A stretch of 5,702 nt of DNA from Gaiellasilicea sp038324115. Its GTDB lineage: Bacteria > Actinomycetota > Thermoleophilia > Gaiellales > Gaiellaceae. The notes beneath the pieces are model-generated. The model did no database searches and was not told where the DNA came from. It saw nothing but the letters and a program-made list of their open reading frames with translations. The DNA is taken from the NCBI GenBank assembly GCA_038324115.1, contig JBBQHQ010000149.1:1-5702 (forward strand). Reading direction: 5' to 3'. The translations under genes and the position numbers were made by a program. Positions 5,432 to 5,702 of the stretch are shown piece by piece (position 1 is the first letter of the stretch; every line of letters starts with the position of its first letter).

Positions 5432-5702
5432 TCTCGCGCGACAATTGGCGCGACAGCTTTCGCAGAGGCAAGGCGGCTAGGCGCGGAGCCTCGCTCGGTG
5501 TTCCGGTCCGCTCGGAGTGGAGAATGAACCGAACGAATGGGGGTCCTTCGAGGTTGTCAGCCTGCGACGGCTTTCGTGATGCGCCTGGTGTCCGCTCAGC
5601 CGACTCCAAGATCGGCAGGAAAGTTCCGAAGAACCTCTCAGGTTCATCGGCGAGTACCTCGTCGACCCGCGACACGAGGACCACGACTTGTTCGGCGCCC
5701 AG
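5418..5702 (-). CDS. C-terminal part of an unrecognised protein, cut by the window edge
   Basis: The frame is open from the right edge (first complete codon CTG at 5702-5700) to TGA at 5420-5418, giving at least 94 residues. It starts LGAEQVVVLVSRVDEVLADE and ends LSRQLSRETGRY. A GTG at 5684-5682 could serve as a start, but open codons continue to the edge and no Shine-Dalgarno is visible, so a partial gene is more likely. The first third looks like folded protein: a beta-strand-like VVVLV, then helix-like acidic and hydrophobic residues. The last part is Arg/Ser-rich and less convincing. Codons are more mixed (GAA, CCT, GCT, ACA, TTG) than in the genes to the left, which fits imported DNA. 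I do not recognise the family. Its position beside the tRNA-Arg fragment suggests cargo of an integrated element. Confidence 0.5.
   Translation of the reverse strand: MGAEQVVVLVSRVDEVLADEPERFFGTFLPILESAERTPGASRKPSQADNLEGPPFVRFILHSERTGTPSEAPRLAALPLRKLSRQLSRETGRY

Noticed and set aside
5333..5450. A complete tRNA gene
   Set aside because: The bases right of the anticodon loop do not pair with the anticodon-stem 3' arm, and no D-arm or matching 5' acceptor strand is present.
1..5702. CRISPR array, insertion sequence or complete mobile element
   Set aside because: No regularly spaced repeats, transposase or integrase motifs, or terminal inverted repeats with target duplications were seen inside the window.

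Overview
The window is high-GC bacterial DNA with tight gene spacing and strong G/C preference at third codon positions. A GSII-type glutamine synthetase and a secreted FN3 protein with a Trp-rich tail suggest an actinobacterium, possibly of the Thermoleophilia (Gaiella/Solirubrobacter-like) type. That placement is an inference from protein character, not a proven assignment.

Layout, left to right. Positions 1-201 hold no gene I can support. Positions 202-2618 are a two-gene unit on the + strand: an AlgI-like membrane-bound O-acyltransferase (MBOAT), then a membrane-anchored SGNH-hydrolase-like protein that overlaps it by one base. The pair looks like a module for adding O-acyl (probably acetyl) groups to an exported or surface polysaccharide. 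The unit ends in a perfect 14-bp hairpin that it shares with the converging gene. Positions 2661-3719 on the - strand encode a GSII glutamine synthetase (glnII). It has a good sigma-70-like promoter about 110-140 bases upstream and a structured leader of about 100 nt. The leader carries an intrinsic terminator whose 5' arm can instead pair with an overlapping alternative 3' arm, and a possible 18-codon upstream reading frame runs through it. Positions 3960-5309 on the + strand encode a secreted protein with a signal peptide, an N-terminal beta domain, an FN3 domain, a Gly/Ser/Pro/Ala linker, a C-terminal beta domain and a tail carrying two copies of a WxWKxxxW motif.

The right end changes character. 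Just past the hairpin that follows the secreted protein is the 3' half only of a tRNA-Arg (anticodon CCU), on the - strand. The match begins at the anticodon loop, and the sequence further right has no matching 5' half. This is the usual signature of a tyrosine-recombinase attachment site, so the DNA right of about 5373 may belong to an integrated element. That stretch is visibly less GC-rich, and contains the C-terminal part of an unrecognised - strand gene that runs off the window.

The strongest candidates for something undescribed are the glnII leader switch, the tRNA-Arg fragment as an element boundary, and the duplicated Trp motif. The core genes themselves belong to recognisable families.
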